DNA of 15,189 nucleotides, taken from an uncultured Clostridia bacterium. Its GTDB lineage: Bacteria > Bacillota > Clostridia > UBA1381. The position numbers were made by a program, and so were the translations under genes. The DNA lies in NCBI GenBank assembly GCA_944391635.1, contig CALXUL010000069.1:1-15189 (forward strand). Direction: 5' to 3'. The notes beneath the pieces were generated by a model. That model ran no database searches, had not been told where the DNA came from, and saw nothing but the letters and a program-made list of their open reading frames with translations. Shown here piece after piece: positions 1 to 8,510 of the stretch. Numbering within the stretch: position 1 is the first letter of the stretch; each line of letters starts with the position of its first letter.

Positions 1-23
1 TAATGTTGTTTTCGGAGGTTATT

Positions 24-1670
24 ATGGAGTATTTGGAAAAATATAAACTCTGGCTTGAAAAAGCCGACAGTACTACTTGTGAAGAGCTTGGAAAAATGAG
101 CGATGAGGAAATTAAAGGCTGTTTTGAGCGGGATATGGAATTTGGAACCGGAGGTATCCGCGGAATAATCGGGGCGGGCACTAACAGGCTTAATATTTAT
201 ACTATCCGGCGTGCAACAAAAGGCTTTGCCGATTATATTCTTGACCATCCGGGTGCAGCTTCCAAAGGTGTGGTTATTGCCCATGATAACCGCAGGATGT
301 CAGATGTGTTTGCGAAAAATACCGCAGGAGTGCTTGCGGCTATGGGAATAAAGGTTTTTTTGTTTCCGGTTTTGCATACGACCCCGCAGCTATCCTTTGC
401 GGTACGTTATTTTGGCGCATTCGGCGGAGTTGTTATAACCGCGTCGCATAACCCGCCTGAATATAACGGATATAAGCTGTATGATGAGACAGGCTGTCAG
501 CTTGTACCGCAGTTTACTGACCGTGTTATTGAATATATAAACCGTGTGGATGATGTTTTCAAAATAGACTGCCAAATGGATTCGCCGCTTATTTGCTTTG
601 TGGGAGATGATGTAGATAAGGCATATTATGACAGTGTGTGCGGAATATGTTCGGATTCTGATTTGGATAAGAGTTTTAAAATAGTTTATTCTCCGCAGCA
701 CGGGACCGGGGCTGTGCCTGTGGTACATATGCTAAAGAGGCTTGGATATGATGTGTATCCGGTTAAGGAACAAATGATACCTGACCCTGAATTTTCAAAT
801 ACTAAAAACCCAAACCCGGAAAGCGCAGAGGCTTTTGAACTTCCTATTTCGTATGCGGAAGAAATAGACGCGGATTTGGTTATTGTGACCGACCCGGACT
901 GTGACCGACTGGGTACTGCGGTTAAAACCGAGAACGGATTTGTACGGCTTACGGGCAACCAGAGCGGGGCTATTATTTTTGAATATATTCTGAAACGTAA
1001 AAAGGAAAAGGCGGAGTTAAAAGATAATCTTGTGATGATAAGTACAATTGTTACCTCGGATTTGGGTGACAGGATCGCCGCAAAATACGGGGTAGGTGTA
1101 GAAAAGACTCTTACCGGGTTTAAATTTATCGGCGAGAGAATACATGAGCATGAGCTTTTAAAGGATGCAGAATTTGTATTTGGATATGAGGAAAGCTATG
1201 GGTGCCTTATTGGGGACTTTGTTCGTGATAAGGACGGCGTTCAGGCAAGCGTTATGCTCTGTGAGGCGGCGGCGTACTATAAAAAAATGGGATTAAATCT
1301 TGTTGATGTAATGGGAAATATATATAGGGATTACGGATATACACTTGATTTTCTCCAATCTGTTACTCTTCCGGGAAGAGAAGGCAGTGACAAGATTCAA
1401 AATATAATGCGTGGGCTGAGAGAAGAGTTGCCGGAGGAAATCGGCGGGATAAAGGTGAAAGATGTCGAGGATTATTTGATGCCGGAGAAAACAGGTATAC
1501 CTAAGTCTAATGTATTAAAGCTGTTTTTGGAGGATGGGAGCTGGATTGCCGTAAGACCGTCCGGTACCGAGCCTAAATGTAAATTCTATTACAGTGTTTT
1601 TGCAAAGGATAACACAGAGGCAGAGTCAAAGCTTTCGCAATATAAGAAGTATTTTGAAAGCATTTTGTAA
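24..1670 (+). CDS. pgcA: alpha-phosphohexomutase (phosphoglucomutase/phosphomannomutase, PgcA-like)
   Basis: Cytoplasmic enzyme that interconverts hexose 1-phosphate and hexose 6-phosphate, probably glucose, through a phosphoserine. All four hallmark regions of the alpha-D-phosphohexomutase family are visible. TASHNP at residues 139-144 holds the phosphorylated Ser141. DPDCDR at 290-295 is the Mg2+-binding loop. GYEES at 387-391 is the sugar-specificity loop. RPSGTEPK at 511-518 is the phosphate-binding loop of domain 4. The length of 548 aa fits the long PgcA-type subgroup. An ATG at position 3 is in frame, but the Shine-Dalgarno GGAGG (14-18) lies inside that extension and is 5 nt from the ATG at 24, so 24 is chosen. 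The gene is intact and ends in TAA. Its promoter lies outside the window and no clear terminator follows it. The choice between phosphoglucomutase and phosphomannomutase activity cannot be settled from sequence alone; the symbol follows the Bacillus homologue. Confidence 0.95.
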   Translation: MEYLEKYKLWLEKADSTTCEELGKMSDEEIKGCFERDMEFGTGGIRGIIGAGTNRLNIYTIRRATKGFADYILDHPGAASKGVVIAHDNRRMSDVFAKNTAGVLAAMGIKVFLFPVLHTTPQLSFAVRYFGAFGGVVITASHNPPEYNGYKLYDETGCQLVPQFTDRVIEYINRVDDVFKIDCQMDSPLICFVGDDVDKAYYDSVCGICSDSDLDKSFKIVYSPQHGTGAVPVVHMLKRLGYDVYPVKEQMIPDPEFSNTKNPNPESAEAFELPISYAEEIDADLVIVTDPDCDRLGTAVKTENGFVRLTGNQSGAIIFEYILKRKKEKAELKDNLVMISTIVTSDLGDRIAAKYGVGVEKTLTGFKFIGERIHEHELLKDAEFVFGYEESYGCLIGDFVRDKDGVQASVMLCEAAAYYKKMGLNLVDVMGNIYRDYGYTLDFLQSVTLPGREGSDKIQNIMRGLREELPEEIGGIKVKDVEDYLMPEKTGIPKSNVLKLFLEDGSWIAVRPSGTEPKCKFYYSVFAKDNTEAESKLSQYKKYFESIL

Positions 1671-1701
1671 AATATTATTAAAAAATCAGAAAGTAACCGA
1701 A

Positions 1702-1730
1702 TTGACAATATTTGCAAAGTATTATATAAT
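1702..1730 (+). promoter_or_regulatory. consensus sigma-A promoter for the copper-amine-oxidase-N gene
   Basis: TTGACA (1702-1707) and TATAAT (1725-1730) are both perfect and separated by 17 nt. The predicted start is near 1737. A perfect 9-bp inverted repeat, TAATATTTT (1727-1735) and AAAATATTA (1740-1748), overlaps the -10 box and ends at the AGGAGG ribosome site (1748-1753). The 5' leader is therefore very short. Confidence 0.85.
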
Positions 1731-1761
1731 ATTTTTAATAAAATATTAGGAGGAAAATAAA

Positions 1762-2841
1762 ATGTATTTATCAATATAAAAGTTTTTATGTGTGCTGCTT
1801 GGATTGATAATGATATTTGGAGTTACACCGGTGGTGTTGGCAGCGGATGAGGGAGAGATTACTGTCTGGCTGGATGGAGAAATGTTTGATTTTGATGTGC
1901 CTCCAGTGATTGAGGAGGGCAGAACGCTGGTACCTATGCGTGTTATTTTTGAGGCGCTGGGTGCAAAAGTCGATTGGCAGCAGGATACATATACGGCAGT
2001 TGCTGTAAAAGGTGATACAAAAATTGAAATAACGGTTGATAATACAGTTATGTATAAAAATGAATCCGAAATTGTATTGGATGTGCCGGCAAGACTCATA
2101 GATGACCGCACATTGGTTCCGGTTCGGGCAGTATCAGAAAGTTTTAATGCTAAGGTTGATTGGCAGGCTGATAGCAAAAAGGTAATAATTACAGCGCTGA
2201 ATGAAGAAAAAAATACCGATAATATAGGTAATACCGAACCTGGAGAAACAGAAAATATTCTTTTGTCATCAGAGGATATGCAGAAATTAAAGGATGAATA
2301 TGATAACTCGCTTCGTTATGGTTTTGAGCAGAGTGGTTTATTTGATGCTGTTATGGCAGACGCAAAGCCTGCTGAAAAAATCCTCTCGCAAAGTGATGAA
2401 ATGAAGAATCTGGTTTTTGACACCTGGAATATGAATGTTATAGAGTATATAATCCGCATTCAGGCTGAATCGAACTCGGAGTATATTTTAAGTGTAGATA
2501 TGGGCTATGACGATTTGTTGAGTATGTACATGAATATTGTAAAGGAAGCGGGTCTGGAAGCGCATGATTATTTTGATGTGTCGTATGAAACACTGTCGGA
2601 CGGGAGTGTTATGTTGCTTGTAACGTTTAATAATACCGATACTTTGCTTGCTTGTAAGTATATAGGTGTTGTATCCACGCCAGAACAGCAAATACGTTAT
2701 TTTACTGCAGAAACTGACGAACTCCTTCCGGATAATTTGCTTTTCTGCGAAGTAATGGCAGATAGTAGGAGCACGTTGGGATTGATGGGTCTTGAAAAAG
2801 AATTTTTTACAACAATGGCAGAAACAATATTAAACTCTTAA
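1762..2841 (+). pseudogene. secreted copper-amine-oxidase N-terminal-domain protein, interrupted by a stop at codon 6
   Basis: The ATG at 1762 sits 8 nt after a perfect AGGAGG (1748-1753), but the frame reads MYLSI and then TAA (1777-1779). It continues without further stops as KFLCVLLGLIMIFGV...VLAAD, which is a typical signal peptide. The only later start before the signal core is GTG at 1792. It has no ribosome site and loses the charged N-region, so the stop looks like a true nonsense lesion. After the signal comes a copper amine oxidase N-terminal domain (about 100 aa) with its twin repeats, RTLVPMRVIFEALGAKVDW and RTLVPVRAVSESFNAKVDW. In clostridia this module is a common cell-surface domain with no oxidase activity. 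A short polar linker and about 190 residues that I do not recognise follow. The gene has its own promoter and terminator, so it is a single-gene unit. It may be a recent pseudogene, may be weakly expressed from GTG 1792, or the stop may be a read error. Confidence 0.75.
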
Positions 2842-2860
2842 TCGTATGATGAATTGATAA

Positions 2861-2897
2861 AATAGAGGCAAGATAAAATCTTACCTCTATTTTTTTG
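2861..2897 (+). terminator. intrinsic terminator after the copper-amine-oxidase-N gene
   Basis: The stem AATAGAGGCAAGAT (2861-2874) pairs with ATCTTACCTCTATT (2878-2891), with a single mismatch, around an AAA loop. It runs directly into a T tract (to 2896). It lies 19 nt after the stop codon at 2841, as expected for rho-independent termination on the + strand. Confidence 0.9.
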
Positions 2898-2954
2898 GGA
2901 TATTTAAAATAGTTGAGTATTAAGCTATTTTAAGATAAAACTATTGGTAAATAG

Positions 2955-3431
2955 TATAGCTATGAAGAGAATACATTAAGAGCAAACTATACAGGGAATA
3001 TTTCTACTGCATTTATAAAGTATGATATTTCTGAAATAGAAAAGGAAAAGCTTGAAAATGCAACCTTGCGTCTTTATGCAAAAGGTTTCGGAAACCCGTC
3101 GGTGCCAAGCACGGTAAGGACAGTCAAGATACGCAGCAATCCGGTGACGGACTGGGATGATGGTATAAGTGCGTCTGAGATGAAATAAATAGGCTTGTGG
3201 GATTTAAGTACCTTGCCAAGTGATAATATATTATCATCTAAGCAAATAAAAAATACAGACACAATGAATGTATATTACGAGTTTGATGTTACAGAGGCGA
3301 TAGCTAAGGCTGAGGACGGATATATAACATTGCAGATAATAATAGATGAGCCGGCAAAAAGCGTACAGGTCGTTTTGTTTGACAGTAAGGAAGGAACCTA
3401 TAAGCCGCAGCTTGTTTTAAATATGGAATAG
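2955..3431 (+). pseudogene. C-terminal remnant of a CBM96/DNRLRE-like secreted protein with an in-frame stop
   Basis: One reading frame from the stop TAG at 2952 to the TAG at 3429 spells most of a CBM96/DNRLRE-type beta-sandwich domain. It contains ISTAFIKYDIS, then ENATLRLYAKG, then VKIRSNPVTDWDD, then NVYYEFDVTEAI and KPQLVLNME. The order (FIKYDIS, LRLY, W-D/E, FDVT, final P.LVL) matches that family of carbohydrate-binding modules on secreted polysaccharide enzymes. There is no start codon with a ribosome site, no signal peptide, and the first strands of the domain are missing. In addition TAA at 3186-3188 interrupts the frame after SEMK. The piece starts right behind the previous gene's terminator and ends 49 nt before the next gene, so it is a remnant that no longer has a visible promoter. 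The family call rests on pattern similarity only. Confidence 0.7.
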
Positions 3432-3480
3432 ATACTTGTAGATTTGGAGCAATAAAAAAATTACAAGGAGAATACGTATT

Positions 3481-3834
3481 ATGAAAAAAATTAGTATTAA
3501 AAGAATCGTAAGCTTTTGTTTAGCTCTGACAATTAGCGCTATACTGCCGGCAGTGACATATGCGCAGGCAGAAATAATGCTTGACGAGAATTATGATATT
3601 ACCGGCAATCCGCTTGAAGGCTGGACGCCGGTAACCCAGACAGAAGCGGATATTATCAATAATCTTGACGGTAACAACAAACCGGTTAGTAATTATGCTT
3701 TTTTGCCGGTAATAAAAAATGTAAATGGGAATATGATGCTTAATTTTCCGTTTAGCTGGAAACCAATGAGAACATCGGCTTTTAAACTGTTATCGGCGCC
3801 ATCTTATTCAGAGGTACGTATCTGTGGGGCTTGA
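3481..3834 (+). pseudogene. large secreted SASA-type esterase, fragment 1: signal peptide and first half of module A
   Basis: First of three pieces of one broken gene covering 3481-6338. AAGGAG (3465-3470) precedes the ATG at 3481. Residues 1-30 are a clear Sec signal peptide: a KK..K.KR start, a hydrophobic core, and likely cleavage after TYAQA, so the product was exported. From residue 31 begins a beta-sandwich-like module (module A), including NFPFSWKP, which recurs in the next piece as NFAFCWNP. The frame runs out at TGA (3832-3834) after SEVRICGA. Reading +1 from GTA at 3818 restores VSVGLDVS, which matches VNVEFDV in the second copy of the module. A single extra base, most simply C3817, therefore explains the break. 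As it stands the product is an exported 117-aa stub with no function I can name. Confidence 0.75.
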
Positions 3835-4996
3835 TGTATCATGTGATAATTCATTGTTTAAAGCTGCACTGCTGCTGCTTGATTCAAACGGTAATATAGC
3901 ATCTGAGGTAATGCTCGGTGATTCTGACGGAAATTATAAGTACGGGGTAAAGGTAATGGATCCTGGAAGCGGTAATGACTCGGGTACGGGGTCAAGAACG
4001 CAGGAAAGTATAAACGGTTTTACCTGGCAGGGAAATGCGAATAAGGTTTTCAGGATTGAAGTGTTGTTAGATATGGAAGAAAAAACACAGACAGTCAGCA
4101 TTAAGAATTATGACGGGGATTTAATTGCACAAGTGGAAAATGCGCCGCTTTATGATTCTGCGGCAGGGGATATAAACAAAATAATTATCTCTAATATTTA
4201 TACGTATAATTCATCCGCATCTGCGCAGGGAAATTTATATATAGATAATCTTCAGGTTAAACAGAGCGAAACAATAGAAAATACCGGCGATGAGGATTTT
4301 GAAGATGAGTTTGACATGAGCCTTGTGGATGGAAACCGTCTTGATATTTTGTACGAAGACTTTTCGAGCGAAGAAAGTATAGACGGTTGGGAACAGGTAG
4401 ACAGCACGCTTTTGCGGGCGAGATATGGAATAACAACCGGTAGCGCTGATGATTGTTCGTACATGCCGGAAGTTGTAGACGGCGAGCTTAATTTTGCGTT
4501 TTGCTGGAATCCAAGGCGCAGACCATCTGCTGTAAAACGGCTTGAATCCCCTGTAAAAGGAATAGTGAACGTAGAGTTTGATGTTAAAACAACAGTAGAA
4601 TCATTTTTTGCCCCGGTGGAAATCAGGAGCAATGATAACCGTATTTTGTCTAAAATAATATTAAATGAAACAGATACAACATATAAAGACTGTATTAAGG
4701 TAATAAGTCCGCTATCGGATACAAAAACTCATCCGGGACTGGACGGATTTAGCTGGAAGGGATATGGCAATAAAACAATAAGAATACGTGCAGTATTAAA
4801 CTCAAATACCAAAACACAAAGCGTATATGTTATAGATGCGCAAACAAATGAATTACTTGCTTATACAGAAAATGTGCCATTCTTTGAATCAAGCGGTTCC
4901 TGTGCGGTTGGTGAGATTTTAATAAGCGATTTATACATGAATGGTTCGGGCTCAACCTGGAGCGGAAACCTTATGATAGATAATCTTCATATATAA
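3818..4996 (+). pseudogene. SASA-type esterase, fragment 2: rest of module A and all of module B (tandem duplication)
   Basis: This frame continues the previous piece after the 3817 frameshift. It holds the rest of module A (to about 4260), an acidic linker (ENTGDEDFEDEFD) and a second full module B (about 4339-4990). The two modules are clearly duplicates: INGFTWQGNANKVFRIEV pairs with LDGFSWKGYGNKTIRIRA, and GNLYIDNLQV pairs with GNLMIDNLHI. The closing strand ..IDNL.. and overall length of about 200 aa resemble LamG/concanavalin-like carbohydrate-binding modules, but I cannot assign a family. The frame stops at TAA (4994-4996) directly after DNLHI, where module A instead continues into a linker. 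Shifting by one base at about 4991 restores YKTKYDVSLPEI and the downstream esterase. No ribosome site precedes any start here, so the piece is probably not translated alone. Confidence 0.75.
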
Positions 4997-6338
4997 AACT
5001 AAATATGATGTAAGTCTGCCTGAGATAAAGAAGGCTGATGGATCTGAACTTATTCAGCTTATCCCCGGGGATACAATAATGTCCTCTGCTAAGGTACAAA
5101 CCGATAAAGATGTTATAAATACAGCGGTATTGTACACAGCGCTATTTAAGAGTGACGGAGCGCTTGAAAAGCTTGTGGCTTGTGATGACGGAAGTTTAAG
5201 AACTGAGATGCAGCTGCCGGATGATGTTAAAGGAAAATATGTAAAGTCGATGGTATGGTTTGGAATGGAACCTTTGGCAGGTGCTAAGAAATTTGGCGGA
5301 GAAAAATTGCTTAAACTATCAAATCTGTTTACCGAAAATATGGTTTTACAGAGAGATAAGGTTCATACTATATGGGGTAAGGGTACAATAGGAGAGCCGG
5401 TAGAGGTCAGAATATATAATGATTCCGAAAGCACCTCTGGCACGGCGGTTGTTGACGATAACGCTGATTGGAGCGTTGACCTGCCGCCCTTGCCTGCGGG
5501 AGGACCGTATACCTTGGAAGCTGTCTGCGATGGAGAGATGGTAGAGGTAGGACAGATATATGTCGGAGATGTATTCGTATTGGCAGGCCAGTCGAATATG
5601 GAGGTGACATATAATAAAAGCATAGAACAGAGACATAGCGCTATGGATGTACCGCCTGCGGTTGTTGATGATAATATTAAACATTTCACAGTGCGTACAG
5701 TAGGTGCGTCCGAGCCTGCGTATGATGTACCTTACCGCGATGAAAATGAACAGTGGATGACACTATCTGAGGAAAACAATAAAGATATTTCAACTATTGG
5801 AGTTTATTTTGCAAAGGCTTTGTTGGAAAATGAACCGGATGTACCGATTGGCTTAATTTCTGTTGCATGGGGCGGCACGACAATAGGCAGATGGATGCGT
5901 GAAGGTACTGCTGACATTTATAATACGCATATAGCACCTATTTTGAAATATAATATAGCGGCTATTTTGTGGTATCAGGGAGAATCAAATCAGTATGACA
6001 GCACTGCATATATGCAGAATTTTCCCAAATTGATTGATGATTACAGGATGCAGTGGGGCGAGGAAGATTTGCCGTTTTATTATGTACAGCTTGCGCGTTA
6101 TACGGGTAATGATTTTACACAGATACGAGATGTTCAGCTAAGAACGCTTAAAAGTGTTGAAAATCCGGTTAATATAGGTATGGTGGCAACTCTTGATACC
6201 GACAAAAACACTTACGAAAATATTCATCCGCTCGGAAAAGACATAATTGGGCAAAGACTGGCACTTTCCTATAAAAGGGATATATTAGGAAAGGATATCG
6301 TTTGCTCAGGTCCGATTTATAAGAGTACCGGATTTTAA
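4992..6338 (+). pseudogene. SASA-type esterase, fragment 3: linker domain and SGNH/sialate O-acetylesterase-like catalytic domain, 3' truncated
   Basis: After the frameshift near 4991 the frame first encodes a domain ending in KGKYVKSMVWFGMEPL, a pattern common in surface proteins of clostridia. From about 5310 comes a sialate O-acetylesterase/acetylxylan-esterase (SASA, SGNH hydrolase) domain. Visible marks are LSNLFTENMVLQRD at its start, AGQSNM with the catalytic Ser (5592-5594), LISVAWGGT, LWYQGESN, and ENIHP with the catalytic His (6225-6227). Such enzymes remove O-acetyl groups from sugars; next to xylose genes, acetylated xylan or another hemicellulose is a sensible target (inference). 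After GPIYKS the family normally continues with a further beta-domain. Here the frame changes to TGF and stops at 6338, and the bases from about 6324 onward belong to the opposite-strand GH95 gene. An ATG at 5079 is in frame but has no ribosome site or signal peptide. Confidence 0.8.
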
Positions 6339-8323
6339 TAATTGCTGGTAAAGTCGGTACGCACGGTTGCTGTCCTGAAGCCTTGCCCAGGCATTAAGCC
6401 TGTGAGCCATTGCCCAGCCGGTAGATTCATCACCGCGCAAATTTAGTGTAGCTTTTGCTGCATCCATCCAGGCGGGTGTTGAAGCATTTATTGAAGTACC
6501 CGGATAAAGCCCTACAAGCTGGGAAATATGTCTGTGATTATATTCACCTATTTCGCCGTAGTAATCTTCTTCTCGGTATTCCTTCACCTGCCCTGAGTAG
6601 CCCACTAAAACAGGGTCTAAAAGGTTTATCTGTTCTCTTATCGTATCAAGAACCGCATCATTTTTGCCTAAAAGCTCTGCGGCTTTTAATGTATCATTGT
6701 TATTTTCCCAAATCATCTGCTGGTCAAAGGCACATCTGATGGTCTGGTAGTAGGTTCCGTTCTCCACCTGTTCAGGTGAGGCTGAGTTGGTAGTAAGATA
6801 TTTGCCGTCAATCGGTTCTACTACTTTTGTCAAAAGCTTTGCCATACTCGACAGTGCAGGATAGGTTATGTTTTCAAGAATATCCTCATTTCTTGTAAAA
6901 TCATAATAATCCCAGAATAGTTTTGTAGTAAGTCCGCCTGTGCCGGGACCGGAATGGCTTTCCGGGGCTGAAATACTGTAAGGATATGCGGCAGTTCCGA
7001 TAATCCAGCCGTTTTCGCCGGCAGTATCGCTGTAAGAGGCAGGATGATATGTATTTATATAGTCATCTGCAAGAAGCTGTGCTGCTTCGCGGTATGCCAT
7101 GTTATAGTCTGCATATGATTCAAACATTTCGGACAGGTTGGTAGTAAATGCCGGCCAGTAGTTCATCTGCACATTAATGTTGTGCCAATATCCGCCCGAC
7201 CATGGAGTCTGGTCATACATGCTCCAAGTGCCCTGTAGATTTGCAGGAAGAGTACCGGGTCTTGAGGAGGATATTAACAAATATCTGCCGTATTGGAAAT
7301 AAAGTTCTTCTAAATACCGGTCGTATGTCCCCTGCTGGTAATTTTTAAGAAGTTCATCAGTGGTTATTTCAGGTACGCTGCCGCCTAAATCAAGGTTTAC
7401 ACGGTTAAAGTATTTTTGATAGTCTGCAATATGCGTATTTTTTACTTCCTGATAGTCTTTTTGACTTACATCGGATATTATTTTAGTTACCTTATCGTGA
7501 GGATGCGGATAAGGTTCAAGCTTTTTCAGTCTGTCAGGCTCGGTAAAGACGCGGCTTTCAAGCTGGTAGTTTGTGCCGACGGCGATATAAATAACGGCGC
7601 TGTCAGCCTCTGTTACGGTGATATAGCCGTTATCGCCGTTTTCATTTCCAAAGGTCAGCGTACCGCCGGTTGGGATTACTTTATACTGTCCCTCAAACTG
7701 GATGTTATAGTAGTTCAAAACGCCGGACAGGGTAATAGTATCACCGTTTGCAATAACAGTACCTTCGCGTCCGCCTCCGTCACCGGGGCTGTTGCCGTAG
7801 TCTCTTTCATAGGGAATAGTAGGTCTTAGAGTAAAGGAAAGCGCACCCGGTTCAGAAGCATTTAAATAAATTGCCATAACCTTATCGGGATAGCTTGTAA
7901 AATACTCACGGTAATATGTTATATTGTTGTAATCATATTCAACTGTTGAAATCCCGTCATTTAGTGATAATGCACGTTTGTATGATGAGGGCGAGTTGTG
8001 ACCGAAATCAATATAGGTTTCGGAAAAACTTGTAAGCCCGCCCATTTCACGCGGGTTAACCATGCTGTTTTCGGTAATTTGAAGACGCTCGGTATCAGTT
8101 CTTCCGAAAACATTGACGCCCATATACCCGTTGCCAAGAGGCAGTGACCATTGCTCCCAGCCGGAATCGGAGTCCGGCGCCGGTTCGTCATACCAAAGAG
8201 AAAGTACTTTTTGCTCGTCGGCTAAAGACGATATGCCAAGTGTTTCAGGCAATGCAGCCGCGCCCGCAGATATTTGGCTTATCATCACCAATGCAACCAA
8301 GAGAGAAAAAAACTTTTTTTCAT
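6306..8323 (-). pseudogene. GH95 alpha-L-fucosidase/alpha-L-galactosidase, C-terminally truncated and frameshifted in its signal peptide
   Basis: Secreted glycoside hydrolase of family 95, which removes terminal fucose or galactose from xyloglucan and other glycans. Counting from the inferred ATG at 8323, WHNINVQMNYW at 380-390 carries the paired Asn residues, SPEQ at 516-519 carries the probable general-acid Glu518, and HRHISQLVGLYPG at 597-609 is a family hallmark. A strong AGGAGG precedes this ATG, but the ATG frame ends after 12 codons. One more A in the A7 run (8314-8320) gives MKKKFFSLLVALVMISQ...AGAAA, a normal signal peptide in frame with the rest. At the other end the protein stops after YRLYQQLLKSGT plus four foreign residues. 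Family members continue for about 100 or more residues, including the QIDGNFG region with the catalytic Asp, which is absent. The long open frame starts only with a TTG that is really the -35 box. Activity is therefore unlikely. Confidence 0.85.
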
Positions 8324-8382
8324 TTGATTTCCTCCTCAGAATAAAAAAATTATATAAGGAAAATACCTGATTTATCATATTA

Positions 8383-8411
8383 AAAATAGCATAATAGACA
8401 ATAAGTGTCAA
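8383..8411 (-). promoter_or_regulatory. promoter of the GH95 gene
   Basis: On the - strand TTGACA (8411-8406) is followed after 17 nt by TATTTT (8388-8383) with an extended -10 TG just upstream (TGCTATTTT). It lies about 60 nt before the AGGAGG and ATG of the GH95 gene. The bases GACACTTATTGTC next to the -35 box form a small inverted repeat (GACA/TGTC, 5-nt spacer) that could bind a regulator. Confidence 0.65.
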
Positions 8412-8510
8412 TTATAAAAGTGCTGATTTGGGAAAAATGACAAAGAATTAAGAAAAAAGACAAGTGATTTAAGAAGAAATGGACTGATATAAAATGAGTG
8501 TAAAAAAACT

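Noticed and set aside
3..23. ATG at position 3 as the start of the phosphohexomutase
   Set aside because: The GGAGG ribosome site lies inside this extension and is correctly spaced for the ATG at 24.
2904..2933. Inverted repeat TTAAAATAG/CTATTTTAA after the first terminator
   Set aside because: AT-only stem with a 12-nt loop and no T tract; expected by chance in this AT-rich gap.
1777..3188. Two in-frame TAA codons (1777-1779 and 3186-3188) as a sign that TAA is read as an amino acid
   Set aside because: The intact pgcA, GH3, xylA and AraC-type genes all end at TAA at the expected family length, so a reassigned TAA does not fit.
8324..8411. A longer N-terminus for the GH95 gene starting with TTG at 8411
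   Set aside because: That TTG is the first half of the -35 box TTGACA of the gene's own promoter, so it lies upstream of the transcription start.
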